NCBI RefSeq assembly: GCF_040081925.1
Contig: NZ_JBEBMF010000001.1
Span: forward strand, 1,700,067 to 1,764,066
From: Mesorhizobium_K quangtriensis
Lineage (GTDB): Bacteria; Pseudomonadota; Alphaproteobacteria; Rhizobiales; Rhizobiaceae
Reading direction: 5' to 3'
Length of the DNA: 64,000 nt
Within the stretch, counting starts at the first letter, position 1, and every line of letters begins with the position of its first letter. Below, piece after piece: positions 55,526-63,928 of this stretch. Under the pieces are notes generated by a model. That model ran no database searches, had not been told where the DNA came from, and saw only the letters and a program-made list of their open reading frames with translations. The position numbers were made by a program, and so were the translations under genes.

Positions 55526-55662
55526 GTGTCTCTCCTGGCCGTCGAGGGTCAAGGGTTTGGCACTGGCTCTTCCCTGGTTCCGGGTGCGGAACCGGCCCTC
55601 TATCTGAAATCTGACCGAAAGCGTCAAGATAAGGTCAGGGGAAATCGACACGAAATCAATTG

Positions 55663-55679
55663 GTTAGAATAATTCTAAA
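55663..55679 (-). promoter_or_regulatory. Candidate Irr box (iron control element)
   Basis: GTTAGAATAATTCTAAA fits the rhizobial Irr/ICE pattern TTTAGAA-N3-TTCTAAA at all but the first base and is almost a perfect palindrome. It lies 138 bases upstream of the ferric-iron binding protein start. The 270-base region (55526-55795) otherwise holds no gene. Confidence 0.75.
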
Positions 55680-55795
55680 CTGGAGAATTGTTGACCAGTT
55701 TCAAATGGATGGTCTTGGCTGACGCCACCGTATGTACTGCCTGGCCACATCGATCACGGGAACGTGTTCAGGCTGTTTCGCTGCGAGACGGCCGC

Positions 55796-56821
55796 TCAGC
55801 TTTTATCGCCGCGCAGCGTCTGCAGCGGCGTTTCGCCGAACAGGTGCCGATAGCTCTGGGCGAAGCGGCTGAGATGCGTGACCCCGACGCCCATCGCGAT
55901 GTCGGTGACGCTGCTGGCGCGCCCCGACTTGAGCTGCCGCCGGCTCTCGTTCAGGCGTAGCAGGCGCACATATTCCCTCGGGCCGACACCGAAGGTTGTT
56001 TCGAACGCATATTCCAGTTGCCGCCGGCTGACACCGATCTCGCGGCACAAGCCCATCACGGACAGTGGTTCGTGCAGCCTTGCGTGAATCAGTTCCTCGG
56101 CCAGCCATGCCTGCCGCTGCCTGTGGCGCGACGAACGGTTGAGGTGCCGCGCGCCCTGGTCTGCTTCGGCGACCGTCGAGGCGACAGCACCCAGATAGTC
56201 GATGTAGGCGCCGGGCATCTCCGAGCCGGAGCCGTCTGGGCTGTCGAAGCTGCCGATCGCGGACGTAAGCGCTTTGGCCATGTGCGCGCATCTTTCGGGG
56301 TTTTGCAGGATCGCGTGGGGCTGTTCGACGGCGTTGGGTTCGGCTCCGCCGGTCGCCACTTCGACGACGCTCATCCAGGTATCGACCGGCAGAACCGAGG
56401 CTGAATAGATCACTTCGCTGCGAATGCTCGCGGTGATCTCGGCTCCATCAGGCAGGATGAGTATCATCCCGTCATGAAGCGGCGCGCCGCAGATCGTGGC
56501 GTCGCCGCCGCGCATGACGGTGAGCACGACGACATGGTCTTTCGCGAACGCGCCGCGCGCCCGGACATGCGCATTGAGGGTCGCGGTATCGAACGTCCAC
56601 CCACCGAGCGAGCCGTTCTTTCGAATCCTTGACACCCCGCCCTTTGCCGACAGCACATCGACTTCAAGCAGCGTCATCGATGCCGCGTCGACGAGTTCGT
56701 CGGGCAGAAGTTCGATCGTCTCTGAGAAAGCGGAGTGCAAAAGGCGGTTCACGGCTTGCGGCCATCTTTTTGCGCAAAACGGATAGCACCATAATGTGGA
56801 CAAGCTAAAGGTGCCAGCCAT
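55796..56821 (-). CDS. AraC-family transcriptional regulator
   Basis: This 341-residue protein has a C-terminal AraC double HTH (about 240-340), ending with V-T-H-L-S-R-F-A-Q-S-Y-R-H-L-F-G-E-T. The N-terminal about 230 residues resemble AraC_binding_2-type sensing domains with G-G-W-T-F and D-G-M-I-L-I-L-P-D-G. The start is uncertain: the ATG at 56821 has a weak ribosome site and a GTG near residue 24 is also possible. It points toward the iron genes but could act on the divergent sulfatase. Confidence 0.85.
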   Translation of the reverse strand: MAGTFSLSTLWCYPFCAKRWPQAVNRLLHSAFSETIELLPDELVDAASMTLLEVDVLSAKGGVSRIRKNGSLGGWTFDTATLNAHVRARGAFAKDHVVVLTVMRGGDATICGAPLHDGMILILPDGAEITASIRSEVIYSASVLPVDTWMSVVEVATGGAEPNAVEQPHAILQNPERCAHMAKALTSAIGSFDSPDGSGSEMPGAYIDYLGAVASTVAEADQGARHLNRSSRHRQRQAWLAEELIHARLHEPLSVMGLCREIGVSRRQLEYAFETTFGVGPREYVRLLRLNESRRQLKSGRASSVTDIAMGVGVTHLSRFAQSYRHLFGETPLQTLRGDKS

Positions 56822-56873
56822 CAGGCGAGGTGCGCCCGGCGATCGACGCCGCGGGCCTTGCTCGGAGGATTAC

Positions 56874-58376
56874 ATGACGACGGATACAGATAGGGCCACA
56901 CCTTCCGGTCTTGGGTTGACACGCAGAGACATGCTGCTGGCAGGTGCTGCGACGGGAATGGTGCAGATTGCGAGGATGGCCGCCGGCCCGTCCGCTCTGG
57001 CCGGAATTTTTGCGACGCAGGCAAACGCCGCCTCGAACAAGCCCAACATCCTCTACATCGTGGCGGACGACATGGGTTGGGCCGATGCGGGCTTTCGTGG
57101 CTCCGACATCAAGACCCCGAACCTCGACCGGCTGGCCGCCGAAGGCGCGACGCTGGAGCAGTTCTATACGCAGCCCATGTGCACGCCGACGCGTGCGGCG
57201 CTCATGACCGGGCGCTATCCCCTGCGCTACGGTCTGCAGACTGGGGTCATTCCCGGTGCAGGCACCTATGGCCTGCCGACAGACGAATATCTTCTTCCGC
57301 AGGCGCTGGGCGAAGCCGGCTACGCGACTGCGCTGGTCGGCAAATGGCACCTAGGCCATGCGAACAAGGAGTTCTGGCCGCGGCAGCGAGGCTTCGATTA
57401 TTTCTACGGCGCGCTGGTCGGCGAAATCGACCATTTCACCCATTCGTCTCACGGCGTGCCAGACTGGTATCGCGACAACACGCCGATCGAGGAGGAGGGC
57501 TTCGACAACACCCTTTTCGGCAACGAGGCCGCCCGCGTCGTACGCGACCACGACGGTTCGAAGCCGCTCTTCCTTTATCTGGCCTTCACCGCGCCGCATA
57601 CGCCCTTCCAGGCGCCGCAGGAATACCTCGACCGGTATGCCCATATAGAGGATGAGAACCGGCGCGCCTATGCGGCGATGATCTCCGTCATGGACGACGG
57701 CATAGGCAAGGTGCTCGACGCTCTCGACGAGCGCGGTATGCGCGACGACACACTGATCGTCTTTCATTCGGACAATGGCGGCGTGACCAACTCTCTGTTT
57801 GCCGGCGACACGAAGGTCTCCGGCGGTATGCCGGCCAGCAACCGACCGTTCCGCGACGGCAAGGGAACGCTCTACGAGGGCGGCACGCGCGCGATTGCGC
57901 TCGCGAACTGGCCGGGCAAGATCAAGTCCGGGCCGGTCGATGCAGTGATACATGTTGCGGATATGTACCCGACGCTGACAACGCTTGTGGGTGCAACCAC
58001 GGCAAAGGCGAAGCCTCTTGACGGCATGGACATCTGGCCCGCCCTTGCCGAAGGCCAGCCGTCGCCGCGCACAGAAGTCGTCTATAATGTCGATCCGACT
58101 GCCGGCGCGGTCCGCCAGGGAGACTGGAAGCTCGTCTGGAAAGCGACGCTGCCGCAGTCGGTTGAATTGTTCAATCTGGCGCAGGATCCGTCCGAGAACA
58201 TCAATCTCATCGACAAGAATCCGGACGATGCAAAGCCGCTTCGCGACAGGATCGAGACCCTGGCCGCCGAGATGGCACCGCCGCTCCTGATGCTGGAGGC
58301 AATTCGGCTGACATTCCAGGCGCCACCTGTGACTGCAACCGGCGATCCAATGATCCTGTTTAACGCAGGCGATTAG
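56874..58376 (+). CDS. Tat-exported sulfatase (arylsulfatase-like)
   Basis: The ATG at 56874 has GGAGG five bases before it. The 500-residue protein carries a twin-arginine signal (T-R-R-D-M-L-L-A, R17-R18) and then the sulfatase core: N-I-L-Y-I-V-A-D-D-M-G-W with the metal Asp pair D65-D66, and C-T-P-T-R at 103-107, where C103 would become formylglycine. Later K-W-H-L-G, a D-N-G-G loop and H-S-D-N complete the active site. It should hydrolyse sulfate esters in the periplasm. The maturation enzyme is not in the window. It shares a short promoter region with the AraC gene. Confidence 0.94.
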   Translation: MTTDTDRATPSGLGLTRRDMLLAGAATGMVQIARMAAGPSALAGIFATQANAASNKPNILYIVADDMGWADAGFRGSDIKTPNLDRLAAEGATLEQFYTQPMCTPTRAALMTGRYPLRYGLQTGVIPGAGTYGLPTDEYLLPQALGEAGYATALVGKWHLGHANKEFWPRQRGFDYFYGALVGEIDHFTHSSHGVPDWYRDNTPIEEEGFDNTLFGNEAARVVRDHDGSKPLFLYLAFTAPHTPFQAPQEYLDRYAHIEDENRRAYAAMISVMDDGIGKVLDALDERGMRDDTLIVFHSDNGGVTNSLFAGDTKVSGGMPASNRPFRDGKGTLYEGGTRAIALANWPGKIKSGPVDAVIHVADMYPTLTTLVGATTAKAKPLDGMDIWPALAEGQPSPRTEVVYNVDPTAGAVRQGDWKLVWKATLPQSVELFNLAQDPSENINLIDKNPDDAKPLRDRIETLAAEMAPPLLMLEAIRLTFQAPPVTATGDPMILFNAGD

Positions 58377-58393
58377 GCGGAGCCAAAGGCCGC

Positions 58394-61300
58394 TTAGTCT
58401 GCCAGCACGCGCGTCGACGGGAAAGCGATCTCCACCAGCGTGCCCTCTCCGGGCGTAGAGTGGATGGAAAACTTCGCGCGGTTCGCTTCGACCATTGCTT
58501 TGGTCAGCGGCAGACCGAGCCCGGTACCGTCCCCGCGTGTCCGCTGCAGCGAGTTGATTTGCTTGAAGGGCTTGAGCGCCTGCTCGATTTCGGCCGGCGT
58601 CATGCCGACGCCGGTGTCGCGCACCCGCATCACCACTTCACCATGCGATTCATAGGCGGTCGAGACAATCACCTGTCCGCCGGCCTGCGTGTAGCGAATG
58701 GCGTTGGAGAGGATGTTCAGGGAGATCTGGCGTACCGAGCGCAGGTCGGCGACCACGTCCGGCAGCTTCGACGCGAAGCTTGAGCGGATGATGACGCGCT
58801 CGCGATTGGCCTGTGGCTGCATCAGCGCAACCGTCTCGGCCAACGTCTCGTTCAGCGACACAGCCTCGTAGCTCATCTCCTGCTGGCCCGCCTCGATCTT
58901 GGAGATGTCGAGCAGGTCGTTGACGAGGTCGAGCACATGGCTGCCCGATCGATTGATGTCGCGCAGGTAGTCGCGGTAGCGATCGTTGGCGACGGGGCCG
59001 AACTTCTCGTCCAGCATCAGTTCCGAGAAGCCGATGATGGCGTTGAGCGGCGTCCGGATCTCGTGGCTGACCCGCGCCAGGAATTCGCTCTTGTGCGAGG
59101 ACGCGCGCTCGGCGCTCGCTCGCGCCTGTGTCAGTTCCTCCTCGGCGCGCTTCCATTGCGTGATGTCGCGCACCACTGCGCAGAAACCGCTGTCGCCCGG
59201 CAGCCTGCCGATCGTCATGAACAGCGGGATGAAGCGCCCCTCTGCCTCGCGGCCGATCACCTCGCGCCCGTCGTTGAGCACGCTCGCGACGCCATTGTCG
59301 GTCAGGCCGGCGAGATAGTCGCGCGCCGCCTTCTGGCTCTCGATCGCGAACAGCGAGCTGAATGGCTTGCCCGCGACCTCGTCGCTGTCCATGCCGAACA
59401 GCGCTTCCGCCGGACGGCTAATCGAACGGATATGCCCGTTCGCGCCAATCAGCACGACGCCGTCGGTCGCCGTGTCGATAATGGTGCGCATCTCCGCGAC
59501 GCGCGCCTCGAGTTGCGCGATAAGCGACGATTGTCCGCCTGCAACGCCGTCCTTAATGCGGGAAAGAACCAGCGCAAGTGCCTTGCCATTATCCCACGGA
59601 ATGGACTGCAGGAATGCCTCGACTGGAAACTCCCGGTCATCCTGCGTCCTGATCCGCATGTGTCGGTCGGTGCGTTTCTGCGGCTCGCCGTCGTTCTGGG
59701 CATTCTCGTCCTCGTATGGATCGACGAAAAGCGCATCGAGCCCACCGGCGTTGGCAAGCTCGGCAAGCGAGCCGTAGCCGGTCAGGGCAAAGAATTCCTC
59801 GTTGGCGTAGTGCAGAACGTCGCCGGAATGAACCAGCACCGGCACCGGCAGCTTCTCTATGATCGACAGCCCGCCATCGCTCCTTCCGGATGGTCGCGAC
59901 GCAGCTTCCGCCAATGAATCGGCATAATCAACCGGCTCAAGTGCGCTTGGCTCGACAGGCTCGAAATCCGTCTCGGCAAAAAGCGCGTTCCCGGTCTCCG
60001 AAGTTCCATCGGCGTCGGTCAGCGGCGCTTCCGCGTGCACAGCATCTTCCGTTCCGCCAGCCTCTCCGTCTGCCTTTGCGTCCGGGCTTGCCTCTGGAAA
60101 GGTCTCAGCAGTGGTCGTCGGGCTCAATGCCTCGTGGACGGCTTCCGCCGGTTCGAGCGCCACTTTCGTCGCTTCAGCGGCTTCCTCCATTTCGACCTGC
60201 GCGGCCGCTTCCGCAGCCCCGTCTTTCTCCCATTTCGCGAAATCAAGCAGCGAGAGGCCGGGCCGCTCTCCCTTGCGCCGGGGAGCCTCCAGGGTCGTCT
60301 TGGTCTCGGCTTCGGCAGCAGGCTGCAACTGCGAACCGTGCCCGGACGTCGGCTCGGTCGATTTTCCGGTCGTGCCGTCCAGTTCCAGCAACTCCGTCAC
60401 AGCTTCGGTCGAACCGGCCTCGTCCGCTTGTGAATGCAGCTTGCCCTCGTCGGCCGTATCGCGCTTTGGCGGTTGGATCGCGGCCTTGTCGTCTTCGCGT
60501 TGCAGCGTCGCCTTGGCGCCCTCTCTTTTCAGCCGATCGCCAATCTGCTGGAAGGCCATGCGCTCGCCCGGTGAAAGCAGCCTCCCGCCGCCCGGCGGAT
60601 GCTCCTGTGCCGGCGGTCGATGCTCGGCGAGCCGGATGACCTTGTCGGACTGCCGGCGGTCGGGAACGGGCGTCAGCTCGATCGCCGGCTTCTCGCCCTG
60701 GAAAGGATCGTGGGGCGTTTCGGCTATCGGCTCGGGCGCGACCGCCTCGACGTGATCCGGCGTCGATGCCCAAGCATCCTGCTTTGCAGCCGGTGCGCCG
60801 TCGTCCACGGTTTCCTCTGGCAGCGGAATGCGCGGCAGCGCAAGCCCTGTTCCCGCCGGGTCGATCGCCGCTTCCGCCACCCGCGCCACGCCGAAGCCGC
60901 GAAAGCCCTGGAACTCCCTTCCACGGTCGTAGACGGGGAGCGCCGCGAGGTCGACCGGAACCCTGAGGTCCGTCTTGGCGATCGGCCATGATACCGTTCG
61001 ACCCGACCATGTGTCGCGCCGCGCCAGCAGGCCGGCGATTTCTCCGGTCGGGTCGAGGCCGAATGCGTCGGCCACATCGCAAAAGCGCCGGCCGATGACA
61101 TCGGCCGCGGCTGCGCCCACCGCGCCAGAAAATTCGGTCGACACCTGGCTGAACCTGCCCTCCGCGTCCGTCCGCCAGACGAAGCGTGCCGGTGCGGCCG
61201 TCCGCCCGATGATCGTCCGTTCGGTGCTCGCGGGCTGTTGCGGGGCAGGGTGCTCTTCCTCCAGCGCTTCCTCGACCTCGACTTCCTCGAAGCTCGTCGC

Positions 61301-62224
61301 GGCTTGTTCTGCGGCAGCCTCCGTTTCCATGGCCAAGGCGGGCGCCAAGCTTTCGGCATCGTCTCGAACGATGGTTTCAGGCTCCAGCGCAACCGCTGGC
61401 TTAGGCGCGTCGTCTTCCGGGCCTGCGTTCGACCAGTCCTCCACCGAGGCTTTGGCCACGACGGCCGGCTCATCTTCCACCGCCGCAAAACCATGGCTGC
61501 CGAGCTGCCAGATTTCGCGCACCTGACCGACCGGGTCCGGCTCTTCGGCTTGCGCACTGTCTCCTTGGTCGTCGGCCCAATTCTCATCGACCACGACCAC
61601 AAGGCTTCGGTTTTCAGTCAGCCGCGCCAAGCCGGCGGGCAGGGGACCGTGCCGCCCCTCCAGAAGTCTTTTCACGACGCGCTGGGCATCGCCCGATTCG
61701 CCAGCCAGCGCGGCTATCGTCGATGCCGGCAGCCCCAGGCGCTCGAAGCCCGGCGTGGCCGCCTCGATCGCCCCGGCGCTGTCGATGAAGGCGATGAAAT
61801 GGCCAGGCTGGGAGAACCCACCGATGGCGCGTGTCAGTGCCTTGTGCTGTTCCGTTTCGATTGCGGGCTGCGCCATTAGGATGGCGCGTTCTCCGTCGGG
61901 CAGCGTCACCGTGCTGGCAAGGAAGCGCACCGCCTCGCTGGAGACGCCGAGCGTCACGCGCACCAGGAGGGCCTTGTCCTGCCCGATCTGCGGAAAGCCG
62001 CGCAGCGCCGCGATCTGGCGCTTCGCAGCGGCACCGAGCGGGGCGTCCGCGCCGAAGATCGGCTCGACGTCGTCGTGGCCGAACAGCGCAGCACCCGGGC
62101 CGTTGGCCCAGATCACTTCCTCGAGGTCGGCCGACAGTATGACGAGTGCGTCGCCCGCGGCAAAACGCTGGCGCACGACATCCAGTCCGGCGACGTCAAG
62201 AAATGAATAGGAGGCTTGCGCCAT
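58394..62224 (-). CDS. PdhS-family PAS sensor histidine kinase (1276 residues)
   Basis: This is a large cytoplasmic-looking kinase with no clear TM segment. An N-terminal PAS-like domain (about 10-60) is typical of the family, and a second PAS is near 345-430. Acidic, Pro/Ala/Glu-rich low-complexity stretches cover about 250-330 and 500-760. PAS domains lie near 800-870 and 920-1035, then the DHp with H-E-I-R-T-P-L-N (H1054) and an HATPase with N-A-I-R-Y, D-T-G-V-G-M and G-T-G-L-G-L. The DHp sequence matches PdhS/PleC/DivJ kinases, which act on DivK to set cell polarity. No receiver domain is present. The ATG is preceded by GGGAG. Confidence 0.9.
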   Translation of the reverse strand: MAQASYSFLDVAGLDVVRQRFAAGDALVILSADLEEVIWANGPGAALFGHDDVEPIFGADAPLGAAAKRQIAALRGFPQIGQDKALLVRVTLGVSSEAVRFLASTVTLPDGERAILMAQPAIETEQHKALTRAIGGFSQPGHFIAFIDSAGAIEAATPGFERLGLPASTIAALAGESGDAQRVVKRLLEGRHGPLPAGLARLTENRSLVVVVDENWADDQGDSAQAEEPDPVGQVREIWQLGSHGFAAVEDEPAVVAKASVEDWSNAGPEDDAPKPAVALEPETIVRDDAESLAPALAMETEAAAEQAATSFEEVEVEEALEEEHPAPQQPASTERTIIGRTAAPARFVWRTDAEGRFSQVSTEFSGAVGAAAADVIGRRFCDVADAFGLDPTGEIAGLLARRDTWSGRTVSWPIAKTDLRVPVDLAALPVYDRGREFQGFRGFGVARVAEAAIDPAGTGLALPRIPLPEETVDDGAPAAKQDAWASTPDHVEAVAPEPIAETPHDPFQGEKPAIELTPVPDRRQSDKVIRLAEHRPPAQEHPPGGGRLLSPGERMAFQQIGDRLKREGAKATLQREDDKAAIQPPKRDTADEGKLHSQADEAGSTEAVTELLELDGTTGKSTEPTSGHGSQLQPAAEAETKTTLEAPRRKGERPGLSLLDFAKWEKDGAAEAAAQVEMEEAAEATKVALEPAEAVHEALSPTTTAETFPEASPDAKADGEAGGTEDAVHAEAPLTDADGTSETGNALFAETDFEPVEPSALEPVDYADSLAEAASRPSGRSDGGLSIIEKLPVPVLVHSGDVLHYANEEFFALTGYGSLAELANAGGLDALFVDPYEDENAQNDGEPQKRTDRHMRIRTQDDREFPVEAFLQSIPWDNGKALALVLSRIKDGVAGGQSSLIAQLEARVAEMRTIIDTATDGVVLIGANGHIRSISRPAEALFGMDSDEVAGKPFSSLFAIESQKAARDYLAGLTDNGVASVLNDGREVIGREAEGRFIPLFMTIGRLPGDSGFCAVVRDITQWKRAEEELTQARASAERASSHKSEFLARVSHEIRTPLNAIIGFSELMLDEKFGPVANDRYRDYLRDINRSGSHVLDLVNDLLDISKIEAGQQEMSYEAVSLNETLAETVALMQPQANRERVIIRSSFASKLPDVVADLRSVRQISLNILSNAIRYTQAGGQVIVSTAYESHGEVVMRVRDTGVGMTPAEIEQALKPFKQINSLQRTRGDGTGLGLPLTKAMVEANRAKFSIHSTPGEGTLVEIAFPSTRVLAD

Positions 62225-62373
62225 GCGGCTCCCGACACGTTGGATTGAGAGGTTCGAGCGGCGGCCGCCCTTAACCCTTTATTAATAAAACCGGATCGCA
62301 GTGTCCGTCCACAGACGTGGTGGCCGCAATACGGCAATTTCGCGGTTTGGTTAATGTTTACAGCCATTTATGG

Positions 62374-62422
62374 TGCGTCGCACAAATTTTGTTGCACTGC
62401 ACAAAAGAATGATCTATATAAT
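62374..62422 (+). promoter_or_regulatory. Phasin promoter with two TGC-N3-GCA palindromes (PhaR-like operators)
   Basis: TTGCAC (62392-62397) and TATATA (62415-62420) are 17 bases apart and form a good vegetative promoter. Two palindromes, TGCGTCGCA at 62374-62382 and TGCACTGCA at 62393-62401, lie 19 bases apart and the second overlaps the -35 box. PhaR (AniA) represses phasin genes at TGC/GCA-rich palindromes, so this is a likely PhaR operator. Confidence 0.68.
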
Positions 62423-62478
62423 CCCTATCCCGAAACAAGACGGCTTCTTCCAAGCCGCATCGATCAAAGGACAGGAAA

Positions 62479-62946
62479 ATGGCCAAGACGGCAGAGAAAG
62501 CAACAGCAGAGTTCATCGACAACATCGAATTTCCGAGCTTCGACGCCTCCAAGGCGACCGACCAGTTCCGCGCCTTCGCAGAGAAGAGCGTCGAGCAGTC
62601 GAAGGAAGCCTATGCGAAAATGAAGAGCGGCGCGGAAGAGACGCAGAAGGCCCTCGAGACCACCTTCGAGAGCGCCAAGTCTGTTTCCAGCGATCTTTCG
62701 CTCAAGACGCTCTCCGCCATTCGCGACAACGCTGAGGCCGGCTTCGCACATCTCGAGGCCCTGATTGGGGCCAAGACCCTTTCCGAGGTCGTCGAACTCC
62801 AGACCTCGTTCCTGCGCAAGCGCGTCGAGGCCGGTGTCGAGCAGGCCAAGGATTTCCAGTCCGCCGCCAGCAAGGCTGCCGAGAAGGTGTCAGGCCCGAT
62901 GAAGACCGTCTTCGAGAAGGCCGTCAAGGAACTCAAGGTCGCCTGA
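62479..62946 (+). CDS. Phasin (PHB granule-associated protein)
   Basis: This 155-residue helical protein is a phasin_2-type protein that coats polyhydroxybutyrate granules. The start has AGGA and a GGA-rich site (CAAAGGACAGGAAA) before it. The N-terminal part is polar with F-I-D-N-I-E-F-P-S-F-D, and the core (about 25-150) is an amphipathic helix with regular hydrophobic positions, as in F-E-S-A-K-S-V-S-S-D-L-S and V-V-E-L-Q-T-S-F-L-R-K. No signal peptide is present. Its promoter has PhaR-like sites and an sRNA follows it. Confidence 0.9.
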   Translation: MAKTAEKATAEFIDNIEFPSFDASKATDQFRAFAEKSVEQSKEAYAKMKSGAEETQKALETTFESAKSVSSDLSLKTLSAIRDNAEAGFAHLEALIGAKTLSEVVELQTSFLRKRVEAGVEQAKDFQSAASKAAEKVSGPMKTVFEKAVKELKVA

Positions 62947-62984
62947 TCGATTATAAGGGGCACGATGACGCCCTGAAACGAATA

Positions 62985-63091
62985 CCGGAAGGCGGCACCT
63001 CCTCCCGCTTCCTTCCGGAGTAAAGCCGGCACCTCCTCCCGCCGGCTCGTAAAAGGAAAAGGCCGGCACCTCCTCCCGCCGGCCTTTTTCT
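62985..63091 (+). ncRNA. Small RNA with three CCTCCTCCC loops (alpha-r14/NfeR1-like)
   Basis: Three hairpins in 107 bases each present CCTCCTCCC in the loop, at 62998-63006, 63032-63040 and 63069-63077. Stems are CCGGAAGG/CCTTCCGG, GCCGGC/GCCGGC, and an 11-bp terminator stem. This arrangement, with anti-Shine-Dalgarno loops, fits the rhizobial alpha-r14 (NfeR1) sRNA family. It begins 39 bases after the phasin stop. No separate promoter is obvious (a TATAAG at about 62951 is a weak -10), so it may be processed from the phasin 3' UTR. The family name is recalled from the pattern and not checked. Confidence 0.72.
63057..63090 (+). terminator. Terminator of the CCTCCTCCC sRNA
   Basis: The stem AAAAGGCCGGC/GCCGGCCTTTT (11 bp) encloses the loop ACCTCCTCCC and is followed by TTTTTC. 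It is the third CCTCCTCCC hairpin and ends the phasin/sRNA transcript. Confidence 0.9.
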
Positions 63092-63354
63092 TGTTTGCTT
63101 GGCTCATAGGGTACCGACCTTGGCGGGCAACGCTGCGCTTGTCGGCTTTTCCTTTAGACCGCGTCCGTGGTCATCGCGGCACGCCTCCCGAATTCGGAAG
63201 GCGGCCCGCCTTTCTCCCGAAAGTGAATTTCCCTGCGACGACGAATCCTTCCGGTTGGATCGCGAACAGGGTTGAATTAAGATGCGATAGCCCGTATGCA
63301 CCGCTCGCCGACAGGCAAGCCCTCGCGGGCTGTCGTCCCTTGTGGTCGCGGCGT

Positions 63355-63431
63355 GCCGTTGTAGCTCAGTTGGTTAGAGCGCCGGATTGTGGATCCGGAG
63401 GTCGCTGGTTCGAGCCCAGCCAACGGTACCA
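63355..63431 (+). tRNA. tRNA-His (GTG), alphaproteobacterial type without G-1
   Basis: The 77-base gene folds as a full tRNA: acceptor GCCGTTG with CAACGGT, D-arm with GCTCAG..GAGC, anticodon stem CCGGA/TCCGG with loop TTGTGGA (anticodon GTG), T-arm GCTGG-TTCGAGC-CCAGC, and encoded ACCA. The base before G1 is T, so the usual G-1 is not encoded. Position 73 is A and pair 1-72 is G-T, the combination reported for alphaproteobacterial tRNA-His. The region before it (63092-63354) holds no gene. Confidence 0.96.
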
Positions 63432-63928
63432 TTAAAATCAAGCACTTAGACGACGCGCCGGTTGTTTCATGTCGCATTCATGTTGCGACTAGGTTCCGTT
63501 GATTTCCAACGATTTTCAACGGCACTCGGCTACTCGACGCGACATAGATGCGACATGGCAGTTGTGTCTAACGACGCATAGAGGTGACGCTCTCTCCGCC
63601 ACGAATAGTTCCTATGTAATTGAAAAACATCAATACCCACTCGCATCCCAACTTTTCTGCTCTATTTAGACAGAAATTGAGCTTTTTTGCCCTTTAGAAT
63701 GGCGGTCCGGGCAACATCTTGGGCAACATTTGGTGCGCATCGTGTGATTTCGCGTCTTTGCTGGTCATGCCGCGCGTTTATCACGCGGTCGTCCGCTTTG
63801 CGCCCCATGCACGAACCCGCTTCGCGGGAGGGGCGCCTTGGCCTGAGATGGCGTAGTATTCGTAGCCTTTGAGCAGGTGGCGGCGGGCGAGCCGACCATG
63901 GAGTTCCCTTCAACTAGAGGAACTCGCC
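63432..63928. other. Gene-free region between tRNA-His and recombinase gene
   Basis: I see no convincing gene here. The first 130 bases carry the inverted repeats described separately; the middle is A/T-richer than the rest and the last 200 bases lead to the recombinase start with GC-rich palindromic stretches. This looks like the outer edge of a mobile element next to a tRNA. Confidence 0.5.
63468..63557. repeat. Nested inverted repeats after tRNA-His (att-like)
   Basis: CATGTCGCAT (63468-63477) and ATGCGACATG (63548-63557) are a perfect 10-bp inverted pair. Between them lie CCGTTGA (63496-63502) and TCAACGG (63516-63522), with CAACG repeated. The arrangement, directly after a tRNA, resembles integrase arm or core sites. 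Confidence 0.45.

Noticed and set aside
62985..63091. Three near-identical 15-base repeats spaced 34-37 bases, like a short CRISPR array
   Set aside because: The repeats are loops of palindromic stems ending in a terminator, the spacers are not independent sequence, and there are no cas genes; it is an sRNA.
63277..63477. Minus-strand ORF containing LAGLEPATSG
   Set aside because: This peptide is the well-known false translation of a tRNA gene read backwards; the tRNA-His lies exactly there.
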